This document shows, one piece after another, positions 1-11,373 of a DNA stretch of 64,000 bases. The notes under the pieces were generated by a model. The model did not search any database and was not told the DNA's origin. It saw only the letters and a list, made by a program, of their open reading frames with translations. The stretch spans positions 27,640,553 through 27,704,552 of the forward strand of contig CM039129.1 in the NCBI GenBank assembly GCA_022036555.1. The letters run 5' to 3'. Source of the DNA: Microstegium vimineum. Lineage: Eukaryota; Streptophyta; Magnoliopsida; Poales; Poaceae. The translations under genes were made by a program, and so were the position numbers. Position 1 is the stretch's first letter. Each line of letters opens with the position of its first letter.

Positions 1-372
1 CCAATGGTCAGCTCGACGCACATAACTCCCCTTGTGGCCGATGTGTTGCCGCTGAAATCTGTCAACTCCATGTCAGTGGGGCTCAAATTTTCCACTCCAT
101 TCCCCAGCTTTCTAAACGTGGAGTATGACATGAGGTTGACCGCTGCTCCTCCGTCGACCAACATCTTAGTTAAGGGTTTTCCATCCACGAATCCCTTTAC
201 GTAGAGAGCCTTTCGATGTTGATACTTCTCTGGTCTTTCGAAGGTAGCACTATATATTTGATACATCCATTGGGCCATGGCTACCTCTTTCTCTTCGTCG
301 TCAAATCCCTCTTGCTGATGGTCAGGTCTGAACTCGGTAGGCAGCATAAATATGGCATAAATGGGCACCTCT
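1..372 (-). pseudogene. Ty3/gypsy retropepsin (protease) fragment, cut by the window edge
   Basis: Read on the minus strand, this stretch encodes the aspartic protease of a Ty3/gypsy polyprotein, which would cleave Gag-Pol inside the virus-like particle. The recognisable core is KMLVDGGAAVNLM followed by SYSTFRKLG. The active-site triplet is DGG where retroviral enzymes have D-S/T-G; grass gypsy elements commonly carry this variant. Upstream lies the usual run of acidic residues and a LYVKGFVDGKPL lead-in. The frame is open from about 372 to the left edge, so the rest of pol lies outside the window. It is in a different frame from the gag remnant at 787-2202, so at least one frameshift separates them in 373-786. 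I am confident of the family; whether any polyprotein could be made is doubtful because gag is broken. Confidence 0.8.
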
Positions 373-786
373 ACCTTGCCTCTCTCCAGCTTGCTTGACC
401 CGCCATACCTTGGGTTTCTTCCCCTGCAATTCGTCATCCTCAGGCGCTGGATCCGACGTTTATGACTTTTAGTCAATCCTCCAGGACACCATTGGCCCTC
501 TTGTGGTGCGCACCTTTGGCCAACAGTGCCTTCATCAGCTGATTCTTTGGACCTATTGTGGATGTCCTCCATTTTTTGGCGTTGATCTGTCTTATAGCTC
601 AGCCTGTGATGTACGGATCGGCGGTTGTCTCTCGACTGCCAGTACCCTCAGTACTGACTGCTGCACTCTGGGTAGTCATTTGGGGAACGAAGCCTGAGTC
701 CAGCGTTCCAGCAACCTGGATCCTCCTGTCCTCTTCCTGCTCGAGCAACTCCTGACTCTCCTTCTCCTTCTAGCGCCCCCACTTGT

Positions 787-2202
787 TCAAAAGGATCCTG
801 ACGATGGGGCGTCGTCGAGCCGGGAGATCTTGTTCCTTCTTGCCTTCTTGTGCTTCTCGACCACTTCTTCTTTCCTGGACGTCTTTGTCGCAACCATGTT
901 CACCGGAAAGGATGGTGCCACCATGTTTGCAGGGAATGGGTTGTCGTCTATGCCCAAGGCCCCGTTGGCCTTCTCCAAGCAAATTCTGCCAGAGGTGAAG
1001 GCCTTTTGGATCATGTCCCGGAATACTCTGCAGTCATTGGTGTTGTGGGTGTATATGCCATGGAATTTGCAGAACCTCCTGGATTTAATTTCATCGGCCG
1101 ATGGGATCTTGTAACATCCGATTAGTTTGATCTGCCCCTTATTGAGCAGGTGATCGAAGATCTTTTCGGCCTTTGTGATATCAAAGTTGTATTTCTTCGC
1201 CCCTTCGACGGCTTTGGCTTTTGCCCATGGCATGTACTCTGATTTTGTCCAGGCCCACTCCACGACGGCGATCTCGTTGGACTCGTCGTCGCTATAGGTG
1301 GCTCCGGTGACATCTTCCACTGTGACCACCTCTACGTTGCCAGCCTTCTGGGGTTTTCCATTGTAGCGTGGATATCGGTAGCCGGCCTCAATGTTGGCGA
1401 TCTTGCTGGGCAACTCCGACAAGCTTGAGCCATCTGTCCCGATTTTTTCTATAATCGCCGGGACCAAACCCAGAACGGCAATGCTGACGACCTCCGCGTC
1501 AGACAGCGTTAGCCGGTAGCATTGATTTCTTACTTCTCTGAACCTCTGAAGGTAGTTGCTTCCCGGCTCATTGTTCCCTTGCTTGACATCAACCAGATCC
1601 ATGACCGCTTTCTCCATGTTACCAGAGTCAAAGTACTGATGGAACTTATTCTCTAGATCCTTCCACCCAGTGATGTACTGATATGGTAAGGAAGCGAACT
1701 AGGAGAAGGCCGAGCCCGACAAGGACAGAGGGAAGAACCGAACCCTGAGCGCTTGGTCATCGGCTGCTTCACCCAACTATACCAGGTATTGACTCATGTG
1801 CTCCATGGTTGACACCTGGCTAGTCCCAGTGAACTTGGTGAATTCGAGCACCCTATACCTGTATGGCAGCGCCACTCGGTCGTTCCATTCCGGGTATGGC
1901 TTCTGGTAAGCGATGGATTGGTTCTTGGGCTTCAAGGTGAACTGGCGTTGGACCATATCAGCTACCTGGTTCATCAGCTGATTGATCTGAGGTGACGCAT
2001 GCTGATGAGTCAGGCCCCCGGGACCCTGCTGACTGTCGAGATACTCGGGAGGGTTCTGGTACCCCGGCCCTCCTTGGGCGCCTGTGGTGTAGTGATGGTG
2101 ATACCCCGGGGGAACCTCACCGTGCGTTGAGTGCAGCCGATGCGCCCCCACCGGGGTTTGCCATCGGTTGCTACGATCTGTTTTGCGGGTTGCTCCCTCC
2201 AC
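787..2202 (-). pseudogene. Ty3/gypsy gag remnant
   Basis: Minus-strand gag of the same gypsy element: structural protein that packages the RNA. One frame runs through the region with two internal stops near 1777 and 1699. The middle holds the conserved retrotransposon gag domain (YLQRFREVRNQCYRL with a following VPAIIEKIG helix) and the C-terminal part has CKFHGIYTHNTNDCRVFRDM, the degenerate C/H motif that grass gypsy gags carry in place of a classic zinc knuckle. The N-terminal third is proline, glutamine and histidine rich. The stop at 1777 reads YLV*LGEAADD and fits a lost glutamine (CAG to TAG); the one near 1699 (SAFS*FASLP) fits a lost tryptophan. 373-786 between gag and protease has no single open frame. 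The element is dead as a coding unit. Confidence 0.8.
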
Positions 2203-2609
2203 CGGCAGGTGTGCTGCTGGCTCCGGGAGATCTAGAGAATGGACCCTCTAGGGCTTTGCTCGTTGAAGTATGGTTCCCACCTTGCAGCACGGAGAAGCCT
2301 TGATGCCTCCCTTGTAGACCGAGAGCTCCTGCCACGGTGTTCTACAAGCAACCGACAAGGAGTTCGCCATGGCTGACGAACGTGGCAGACATGGCCTTAT
2401 GGATGGTCTCTTGCATGAGTTCATGCTGGATGTTGATTCGTGGATCTTCGTCCCCGCATATGAGTACATACGGGTAAGTCCTGGTCTGCCTCGCGTCGTC
2501 TCTGAGACCGTGCACCAGCAGAGCTTGATCTCCTGGACCCCTTAAGCGGCTAAAGCCACTTCGATGATCGATTCCAGGCGTGCAAGTCAATTTGACCTAC
2601 AATTGACAA
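2203..2609 (-). other. Gypsy 5' leader and start of gag
   Basis: Minus-strand segment between the LTR and the recognisable gag. Open stretches exist in two frames (for example 2342-2590) but none shows a domain I can name. The sequence around 2580-2610, read on the minus strand, resembles the LTR/primer-site junction of grass gypsy elements, but I cannot fix the exact LTR end or the tRNA used. Confidence 0.4.
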
Positions 2610-3159
2610 GGAGATGAAACGTCAAATTATGGAACCTGCCGGTTGTTGCCTGACAGTTCCATGAGTGTGCGGCTCTCATATAGCCGATGAATGTAGGAGA
2701 TTGACTAAAGAGTCAGCTCCGAGCAGAGTAAGGCATAACAATGGTGCATGAACGGTTGTCACAAGATATCAGATGCACGGTGCGTAAATAGTCGATCGTA
2801 CGGTAAGATTAAAGTAAAGATGCGATGCATGAACAATATCGCCATCGAACTACGAAATCTACTGAGTATACCAGATAAAGATTAACCATCAACAGAGGTG
2901 TGTTCCCATGCAGCCATGATGAAAATTAACCCGATAACCAGGCCAATCTACTAGCATTGGGGTCTTTCCATGCAGTCATAAAAGTAAACAAATCAAGCCA
3001 CATCCAGTACACTTAATAGATCTAACAGATCGGAATGACAAAGTACATGCACCGTATGATTGAAGCATAACCAGATCAGCTACGTTAGCCGATATGGGAT
3101 CCATGAAGCTTGAACAAGATCCATATATCCGACACCAGACGGATCTAAGTCTGGGCAGA

Positions 3160-3162
3160 CAT
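3160..3162. repeat. Target-site duplication CAT, left side of outer CACTA
   Basis: The three bases CAT immediately before CACTACTACA recur immediately after the opposite terminus at 42515-42517. Three-base duplications are diagnostic for CACTA (En/Spm) elements. Confidence 0.85.
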
Positions 3163-3189
3163 CACTACTACATAATTTATTTTGCATAG

Positions 3190-3480
3190 CACTTGAGTTT
3201 TATTAACCTTGGCGGTTAAACACATAAACCGTCATGGTTAATAGGCGCCCAGAAAGCCCACCGGTTGGGGGTCACAATCGCCATAGTTAATGCATTAACC
3301 GTGGCGGTTGTTATAATCTGACCACCATGGTTAATGTCTATTAACCGGCGGTTACTGTTGCACAACCGCCACGGTTAACGTATTAACCGTGGCGGTTGAT
3401 GTTACGTAACCGCCATAGTTAATATTGATTAACCGTGGCAGTTATTATTAAGTTAACCACCACGGTTAAGCCTGTAGTTA
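3190..3480. repeat. Left subterminal repeat array of outer CACTA
   Basis: Roughly a dozen copies, in both orientations, of a motif close to TTAACCGTGGCGGTTA or its half (for example near 3215, 3297, 3350, 3385 and 3430). En/Spm elements carry such arrays as binding sites for the TNPA-type protein, and the promoter for the transposase gene starts just after them. The same motif forms the array at the other end and the internal block near 8390-8520. Confidence 0.85.
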
Positions 3481-3544
3481 AAATACAACAACCCTCTTCT
3501 TCTTCCCCACGGATCATTCTCCATTTTTGATGGTTTTGAGCTCA

Positions 3545-3860
3545 AAACCATCAAATTGACCATTTTTGAGGGGGGGGGGTTGCCCTTGGATTTGGTGAAG
3601 GGTGGCACCGAAAAAGGTTGAATTTTACTCTCCAACACTCAGTTTTCTCTCTTTTTGATGATTTTGCTGCTTTGCCTAGATCTAGATCTAGATCCAATGG
3701 AGAGGAGAGAAAATAGGAGATCTAGAGGTACACACATGTTGGGGAGGTTTTTCCCTTGGATTTGGTGAAGGGCGGCACCGCAAGATGTTGACTTTTACTC
3801 TCTAACACTCAGTTTTCTCTTTTTTGGATGATTTTTGTGCTTTTTCAACTAGATCTAGAG
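3545..3860. repeat. Imperfect duplication in the TNP2 leader
   Basis: A segment of about 100 bases (from TTGGATTTGGTGAAGGGTGG at about 3588 through AACACTCAGTTTTCTC near 3650) recurs from about 3757 to 3820 with small changes, each copy followed by AGATCTAGA-rich sequence. It lies between the subterminal array and the transposase start at 3940 and probably belongs to the 5' untranslated leader. Confidence 0.65.
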
Positions 3861-3939
3861 AGGGAGAGAGAATAGTAGATCTATAGAGCTACACACCTGA
3901 ATGCTAAGCTAATTTGATTTTTTGTACATTTAAAAGGTT

Positions 3940-6900
3940 ATGGAGCACAAGGATGAGTGGATGTACAAGACATCGAGGATGGACCTAATTTTCCTAGAAA
4001 ATGTGAGGAAGAAGTTCATGCCCGTTGCACAGAAGCATCGCCTCAGTCTGGATCGGGAGCTCATGGTTTGTCCATGCAATGACTGCAAGAATCGGTTTGC
4101 CCAGAAAGATGTAGTGGTGCAATCACACCTTGTATGATATGGTTTCATTAAGGATCCAAAGTACATTGTGTGGAAGTTTCACGGCGATAAAGAGCTGAGT
4201 GTCACCAATGAACATGGGGGAACCTCGTCGACGACATCCACAGTTGCGTCTGGCGATGGAGGATACCAAAAACCCACCGCGAGACCGAGCATGGATGATG
4301 ATGGCGCTAGGAACGACAACAATGATGACCCAATGATTGATACGCTGCGGCCTGAGGATGTGGAGCTTCTTGAGGAGATTGCTAACCGTCAGGACCATGA
4401 CAATGTTCTGTTTGGTAATCCAATGTGGCTAGAGAATTTCAGGGAGATGAAACAGACAACAATTGATCTCCTCTACCCGGACGACGGTGAATGTCCAAAG
4501 CATTGGACGACATTGCGTTTCGTCCTCCATATGCTGACGTGCAAGGCTCGACATGGGATAACTGACACATGCTTCAATGACATGTTACGCATCATTGGTG
4601 AAACGCTACTAGAGGGTAACAGGGTGCCCGTCAATACATATCGAGCGAAGAAGCTACTCAGGTCAGTAGAGATGAAGCTTCAAAAGTTTCATGCATGTCA
4701 TAACCACTGTATTCTATTTTGGGGTGAGTATGCGAATGCACAGAGTTGTCCGAATTGCGGCGCGAGCCGCTACAAGAAGAATGTCGGTTGTCGCGCGGAC
4801 GATGAGGAAAGACCGTGGAGAGGGGCAAAGAAGAAGAAGACAGACAAGAAGCATTTGCCGCCTATTGAGGACGAAGAAGAGGGTTACACATAGAGGAAAA
4901 GTCCTGCCCTATCAGTGTAGTACCTGCCTATCATCGATCGGCTACCTGCATTATTCGGGAACCCAGAGGATGCCCAGCTCATGTGCTGGCATGCATCACC
5001 TCAGCGTATCAAGGGCGATGGCAAGCTGCGACACCCCTCTGATGGTAAGCAGTGGAAGCAGTTCGATGCCATGTTTGCGAAGGAGTTTGGGACGAGCCGA
5101 GGAATGTGAGGTTTGCGCTGAGTACGAATGGGATGAATCCATTTGGTGACCTCAGCAGCACACATAACACCTGGCCAGTCACCCTCACCATATATAACCT
5201 ACCTCCGCACCTATGTTAGAAGCCCAAGTATCTTTTACTGACAATGCTTATCTCAGGACCGAGTCAGTCTGGCAATGATATAGACGTGTTCCTGGAGCCG
5301 TTGATGGAGGATATGCAAAAACTATGGGTGGAAGGTGTCCAAATGATGGATGTGTCCCTAAAGAAAGAGTTCACTCTAAAAGCCATCATCTGTGTCACCA
5401 TCACCAACTACCCTGGTCATTTTTCACTATCGGGACAGATTAAAGGGAAGAATGGTTGCGTAGTATGCATTGATGGTACCTGTTCCACTTATCTTAGTGG
5501 ATCCTAGAAGACGGTGTACATGAATAATAGAACATTCCTCCCCAAGAGGCATAGGTACCATCATTCTTCGATGAATTAGTTCTTCGATAACCAGGCCGAG
5601 CCACAGACTGAGCCGGAGAGGACGAGGTACGGGCCAAAGGTGTTTGACATTGTGAAGGACATTAACTTCGAGTTTGGAAAGAAGAAGAAAGAGGACGAAG
5701 ATGGGCAGAAGAAACCAAGGAAGAAGAGAAAGCAGGATGACGAGGACGAGGAAGCACCTATCGTAAAGGTTTCATTCAAGAAGCAATCATGTTTCTTCAA
5801 GTTCCTGCCATACTGGAAGGAGTTCAATACACCTAATATCATTGACTGCATGCACCTTGAGAAAAATGTCTTCGAGAGCACGATCGGAGTCCTCCATCAC
5901 ATGAAGACTAAGACAAAAGATGGTCTCAAGTCACATATGGACCTTGTGAAACAGAACATCAATCATGAAATCCACCCAACACCGGCGGGACAAAGTGGAA
6001 ATAAAGTTGACCTTCTAGGTGCGAGCTACAACCTGACGCGGGTTGAGAGGAGGGCTTTCTGCAAGTGGCTTAGGGATGTAAAAGTCCCGACCGGTTTCTC
6101 TTCGAACATCAAGAGTCTAGTCTCGATGAAAGATCTGACAATGACCAACTTCAACTCCCATGACTGCCACATAATGTTGACTGTGTTCCTTCCTATTGTG
6201 ATAAAGGTTATCGGTCCAGAGTACGTGAAGATGGTCATCACACGCATGTCCTACTTCTTTAACCGCGTCACACAGAAGGTCATCGATGAAGTTGAGCTGC
6301 CTGCCTTGAGATGTGTTTCCCACCTTCTTTCTTCGATATTATGCCACACCTAATGATGCACATGGTCGATTAGATAGAGGAACTTGGTCATGTCTACTTG
6401 CACCAGATGTGGATGTATGAGCGGTTCATGTCCACCTTCAGCAGATACGTCCATAACCGTGCTTACTTGGAGGGCTCCTTGATCGAGGCATACACAACGG
6501 AGGAGGCCGTTAACTATTGCACGAGATACGTCTGAGATGGAAATGCTATTGGGTTGCCCGTCCACCTGCACGAAGGTAGAACAACGGGTATGGGGTGCAC
6601 GGGAAGGAAAGTACGCACTGATATGGACGAAGAATACTTGCAAGAAGGCCATCACACCATCCTTAATCAGTTAGTGTCGATGGAACAGTGGGTCGAGCAG
6701 CACCTGAACGAGATTCGCCACACTGCGGCCGGTCGCACGGAGGCATGGGTACAGAGACAACACAAGATCAAGTTCACAACATGGATCCAAAAGCAGGACA
6801 TCCCCACTGACGGAAGCACTGAAGAATCTAGGCTTTCATCCGGACCGTCCAGCCAAATCACCACGTGGCAAGGGTATGACATCAATGGATACAGGTTTCA

Positions 6901-7423
6901 TACGAAAGAGAAGGACAAGAAGAGCGCGACACAGAACAGTGGTATTCAATATGAGGGCATTGACGAGGCGACAATGCAGATGAAGTTATTCTATGGGCAG
7001 ATCGAAGAGATATGGGAACTTGACTACGACGGTGACCTCCAGATACCCATCTATCGGTGCCAGTGGGTCAAACCGAAGGTAGTTGATATAGACGAATATG
7101 GACTAACCACCGTTGACATACAAAGTGTCGACTACAAATATGATGAGTGGGTACTCGCAAACCACGTCGCGCAGGTAGCCTACTACAAGAAGCCCAGAGA
7201 GTCCAACAAGCATGTGGTTGTGTCAAGAAAGCAAAGGATCGTTGGAGCTGATGGAGTCTAGAGTCCCGAAGAATACAAACACTACCAAGAGCTCTCGCTC
7301 TTTACCGATCATCCACGCAAGATCAAGATCGTCGATAACTGCATCAACAAGACCAAGATGAAGCCCTGGTTCCGCCCTGATGGCGAGAAGAAGACCGTTA
7401 TAGGATCACTTCCAACAAAATGA
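3940..7423 (+). pseudogene. CACTA TNP2-type transposase pseudogene
   Basis: Decayed gene for the En/Spm TNPD/TNP2 transposase, which cuts the element at its CACTA ends. Domains in order: transposase-associated domain with PCNDCKNR zinc motif (3940-4210), the tnp2 core (about 4400-6300; DLLYPDDGECPKHW, CPNCGASRYKKN, LRHPSDGKQWKQFD, NDIDVFLEPL, NIIDCMHLEKNVFES), a DUF4218-type region (about 6340-6640; HLMMHMVD, DGNAIGLPVHL), and a DUF4216-type tail (about 6980-7200). In-frame stops: TGA at 4135 and 6533; TAG at 4891, 4918, 5217, 5505, 5577, 6371 and 7259. A one-base deletion near 5093 (FG-DEPRNVRF) and a frameshift near 6310 also break it. There is no TAA among the nine stops, which fits loss of C at CAG and CGA. 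The stop at 7421-7423 looks like the natural end. Confidence 0.85.
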
Positions 7424-7504
7424 TATATGTGTAATATAATGTATTTATTGATTAACGACTGAGAACTTTTATGTTTTTCACACCTATATGTAATAATGTA
7501 CTCA
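7424..7504 (+). other. TNP2 3' untranslated region
   Basis: AT-rich sequence after the transposase stop (TATATGTGTAATATAATG and similar), consistent with a 3' end and polyadenylation zone, before the minisatellite begins. No discrete signal can be assigned. Confidence 0.35.
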
Positions 7505-8375
7505 CTTATTCATTAATAATGTACTCTACTACACTCTAGTACATTACTACTACTCATACTACTCTCTACTACACTCTAGTACTTTACTACTGCTCATACT
7601 ACTCTCTACTACACACTACTACTACTCATACTACTCTCTACTACACTCTACTACTTTACTACTACTCATACTACTCTCTACTACCCTCTACTACTTTACT
7701 ACTCTCTACTACTAACTCATACTACTCTCTACTTCTTTACTACTACTCTCTACTACTACTCATACTACTCTCTACTACACTCTACTACTTTACTACTACT
7801 CATACTACTCTCTACTACACTCTAGTACTTTACTAGTACTCATACTACTCTCTACTACACTCTACTACTACTCATACTACATACACTCTACTACTTTACT
7901 ACTACTTTGTACTACACTCTAGTACTTTACTACTACTCATACTACTCTCTACTACACTCTACTACTACTCATACTACATACACTCTACTACTTTAATACT
8001 ACTCATACTACTCTCTACTACCCTCTACTACTTTACTACTCTCTACTACTACTCATACTACTCTCTACTACACTCTACTTCTTTACTACTACTAATACTA
8101 CTCTCTACTACTACTCATACTACTTTCTACTACACTCTACTACTTTACTACTAGTCATACTACTCTCTACTACACTCTAGTACTTTACTACTACTCATAC
8201 TACTCTCTACTACACTCTACTTCTTTACTACTACTCACACTACTCTCTACTACACTCTACTACTCTCTACTACTACTCATACTACTCTCTACTAGACTCT
8301 ACTACTTTACTACTACTCATACTACTTTCTACTACCCTCTATTACACTCTTCTACTACTCATACTAACATCTACT
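7505..8375. repeat. CTA/TAC-rich minisatellite
   Basis: About 870 bases of tandem, slightly degenerate units of about 40 bases built from CTACTACACTCTACTACT, TTACTACTACTCATACTACT and similar blocks. The strand is almost free of G. Units differ by point changes and by gain or loss of CTA triplets. It sits directly downstream of the transposase pseudogene and upstream of the internal promoter-like block at 8388. Confidence 0.9.
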
Positions 8376-8387
8376 ATGCTGAACTAC

Positions 8388-8545
8388 TTAACTGTGGTGG
8401 TCATCCTAAAACAACCACCACCGTTGATGCCTATTAACCGTGGCGGTTGCATTAGAGAAACCGCCAGGGTTAATATTAACTGTGGCGGTTATATTACAGC
8501 AACTGCCATGGTTAATCGTAACTATATAAGCCGGCGCTGGCACCA
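8388..8545 (+). promoter_or_regulatory. Internal block of CACTA subterminal-type repeats with TATA box
   Basis: Several copies of the same TTAACCGTGGCGGTT motif found at the element ends (near 8393, 8437, 8462, 8480 and 8505), followed by CTATATAAG at 8523-8531 and then a GC-rich leader. This arrangement (binding-site array, TATA box, leader) copies the layout at the left end of the element and is a plausible promoter for the second gene. Promoter function is inferred from position. Confidence 0.55.
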
Positions 8546-9395
8546 TTCTTCCTCCATCTCCTCCTCTGCGCCGACACAACCCCGAAGGGCTGTCGAATCC
8601 ACCGGCCGCCCTCCCTCTCCGACGACCCATCATCATGCTCCTCTCCCTCCTCCTCCCTCGCTCCTCTCCCTCGCGTCGCCGTCATCATCCCCCGCCTCAA
8701 TCCGTGACCGAAGCGCCGCCCTCGTCCTTGTCCCGCCCCTCCCCGATCTGCGGCTAGAAGCGTCGCCGTCGTCCTCGCCCCGCCCTCCCCGATCCATGGC
8801 CACAAGCACCGCCCTCGTACGTCCTCGCCCTACCCCGCCCTGATCTATGGCCAGAGCGCCACCCCTCATCCTCGCTCCTTCCTGATCCACGGTGGGTCTT
8901 CGCCGGCGCCATTCGTTCTCAACGGCGATGACCGCCCAGCAGGAATGCTCACTCCCTTTTCCCCCTCCTTCCTTCCTTTCCGAAGCCTAGCACACCGAAA
9001 CCCTAAGCTATTTTGGCCAGTAATGATGCTCTGTTTATGCCCACCCAAACCCTAAGCAGGAATGTTGTTTATGCTCTATTTTGTCCAGTAATGAAGCACA
9101 CCCAAACTCTAAGTTGTTTATGCTCTATTTTGGCCAGTAATGAAGCCCAGCAGGCATGCTCTGTTTATGCTCTGTTTAAACATTAGTTAAGATAAGGGTT
9201 TAAACATTAGTTAATGATGCTCTGTTTATGCTACCACTATTGTGCTTGATGATTATTGGAATCTTTGTATGTCAAAAAGGTTTCAATTACAGAGCATGCC
9301 AAGCTGCTGACTTTCTAGTACGCTTCTGCTCTCTGTCAACTACTACTACTGCTTCATAGGAGTCATTTTTGCTTCTTAGCAGTCATTTTTACTCC
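8546..9395 (+). other. GC-rich leader and intron of the second CACTA gene
   Basis: 8546-8900 is C-rich (CTCCTCTCCCTCC-type) and looks like a grass 5' untranslated exon; an open frame across it (8376-8843) is proline, serine and arginine rich with no domain. After about 8990 the sequence becomes AT-rich with repeated short phrases (CCAAACCCTAAGC, TTATGCTCTATTTTGGCCAG). I see no coding region. Confidence 0.4.
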
Positions 9396-9760
9396 TCTCT
9401 ACTACTCTCTAATACTACTCTACTACTACCCTACTACTCTACCCTCTACTATTCTCCTCTACTACTAACCTATTACTACTTCAGTAGATGATTATGTTGC
9501 TTCTATTTAGACCATCAGTAAAACTTGAGCATGCCAAATTGTTGTTGCTGCTTCTCTACTACTGCTACTGCTATACTGTTGCTGTTGTTGCTCTGTGTCA
9601 GACACTACTACTCTCTACTACTAGTGCTCCTCTACTACTACTCTACCCTATACTGCTCTCTACTACTGCTCTTCTAATCTCTACTACTAACCTATTACTA
9701 CTTCTACTAGTATCTACTACTCCTACTACTATATGGTAATTAGCCGGATGATGAATCCCA
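9396..9760. repeat. CTA/TAC-rich low-complexity tract
   Basis: Interrupted TACTACTCT-type triplet sequence with the same flavour as the 7505-8375 minisatellite. Long open frames here (9488-9739) are poly-Leu/Thr/Tyr artefacts of the triplets. Confidence 0.75.
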
Positions 9761-9856
9761 AAAGTTAGAGGCGCCGATTGGTTTTGGCCAATCCTGGTAT
9801 CTCAGTGAGCTATGTGAAGTGAATTGGTGATACTATTGGGTCTGACGGTAAGGTTG

Positions 9857-10308
9857 GGCTTTCCTCTCTACTACTTGTACTACTGTACTACTACTCTACT
9901 ACTGCTACTACTACTCTATTACTACTACAAGGCTGAACTTTCCTATCTACTGCCTATTTTGATGCCTATGTGACAAGATGGTGCCTATTTTGATTATTAC
10001 ACACTGAGCAAAGTGTCTTAGGTTAGTGATGTTATTTATTTCTTGGACATGATGATGGCTATTTCAATTTTTACACATTGAGCAATGTGCAGTAGGTATA
10101 TGATGTTATTGTGCTTCCTGAACATGATGTTGGCTATTTTGATTTGTAAACACTTGTTGGCGCAGGAGGAGCACCTTTAGGTGCGGCAGCCGCGCCATAA
10201 TTGTTTACTAGAATCTTTGCTCTAAAAAGTACACCTACACATTGCAATGATGAAAAATTGTAATATGAACTGAGACCTAAGGCACTTTGCAATGATGTTG
10301 ATTCTAAA
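9857..10308. repeat. Long direct repeat, copy 1
   Basis: About 450 bases from TTTCCTCTCTACTACT through CAATGATGTTGATTCTAAA, matched by copy 2 at about 10925-11373 with scattered changes. Each copy ends with the GCACCTTTAGGTGC palindrome, AATTGTTTACTAGA and a TGCAATGATGAAAAATTG block. The spacing is about 1.06 kb, so this is a tandem segment duplication with CTA-rich sequence between. Confidence 0.8.
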
Positions 10309-10324
10309 AATCCAATATTGGGTG

Positions 10325-10924
10325 CACTTTGCTGTTATGTTTCTTGTACACTCTACTACTACTACTACTACTTAGTGCTACTCTACTGCTCTCTACTACT
10401 ACTATGCTGCTCTACTACTCTCTACTACTGCTATTGTTGTATGTTTTTGTCACTACTACTCTTACAACCCTCTACTACACTCTACTACTCTCTACTACAC
10501 TCTACTATTAATAATACTATCTACTACTGCTACTGCTCACTACTGCTCTCTACTACTCCTACTACTACTGCTGCTTCTAGACTACTGCTACTTCTATACT
10601 ACTGTTGCTGCTCACTACTGGTCTCTACTACTCTACTACCCTCTACTACCCTATACTACTATCTACTACTACTCCTACTACTCTCTATTACTCTACTACT
10701 CCTCTCTACTACTCTCTACTACTACTGCTACTTCTAGACTACTACTACTTCTATACTACTGTTGCTGCTGCTTTGTGTCAACTACTGCACCTCTACTACC
10801 CTACTACTCCTACTACTAATGGTGTTGGCTGGTTGTTGCTATCTACTTCTTCTATAATTCTCTGCTACTGCTAGTACTACTAGTCCTATTACTACTGCTA
10901 CTTCTATACTACTACTGCTGCTAC
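10325..10924. repeat. CTA/TAC-rich low-complexity tract
   Basis: TACTACTACTGCTACTTCTA-type sequence between the two copies of the long direct repeat. Overlapping leucine/tyrosine open frames (10318-10737, 10605-10874) are artefacts of the triplet composition. Confidence 0.75.
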
Positions 10925-11373
10925 AGATTTTCCTCTCTACTACTACTACTACTCCCCTACTACTACAAAGATGGACTTTCCTATCTACTGCCTATTTTGA
11001 TTACTACTGCACACTACTATAGAATGTGATTTTTGCTGGTTTTGATGCTCTATTTTGACAAGATGATGCCTATTTTGATTATTACACACTGAGGAAAGTG
11101 TCTTAGGTCAGTGATGTTGTTTCTTTCTTGGAAATGATGATGGCTATTTCATTTCTTACACACTGAGCAATGTGCAGTACGTATATGATGATGGCTATTT
11201 TGATTTGTAAGCACTTATTGGCGCAGGAGCAGCACCTTTAGGTGCGGCAACCGCACCATAATTGTTTACTAGATTTTTTGCTTTCCTCTAATAAATACAC
11301 ATGCACATTGCAATGATGAAAAATTGTATATTAACTGAGACCTAAGACACTTCGCAATGATGTTGATTCTAAA
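10925..11373. repeat. Long direct repeat, copy 2
   Basis: Second copy of the segment at 9857-10308, same orientation. It has an extra piece near 11000-11060 and lacks part of the CTA run of copy 1. Confidence 0.8.

Larger units (their letters stand above)
1..3162 (-). mobile_element. Ty3/gypsy retrotransposon, left part (internal region plus part of its 5' LTR)
   Basis: Internal gag-protease remnants (1-2609) followed at higher coordinates by LTR sequence (about 2610-3162). The element points leftward, so this LTR is its 5' LTR. It is interrupted at 3162 by the CACTA element and resumes at 42515, ending at 43413 with a clean TGTTAACA terminus. The partner LTR and most of pol lie left of the window. 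Confidence 0.7.

Noticed and set aside
7505..8375. Regular repeats that might be a CRISPR array
   Set aside because: Units are contiguous and degenerate with no unique spacers, and the context is a plant transposon.
8376..8843. A 155-residue protein in the outer CACTA
   Set aside because: The frame starts in the repeat array, crosses the TATA box and runs through low-complexity C-rich leader; no domain is visible.
9488..10874. Long Leu/Tyr/Thr-rich open frames
   Set aside because: They are direct translations of CTA/TAC triplet tracts without start context, domain or constraint.
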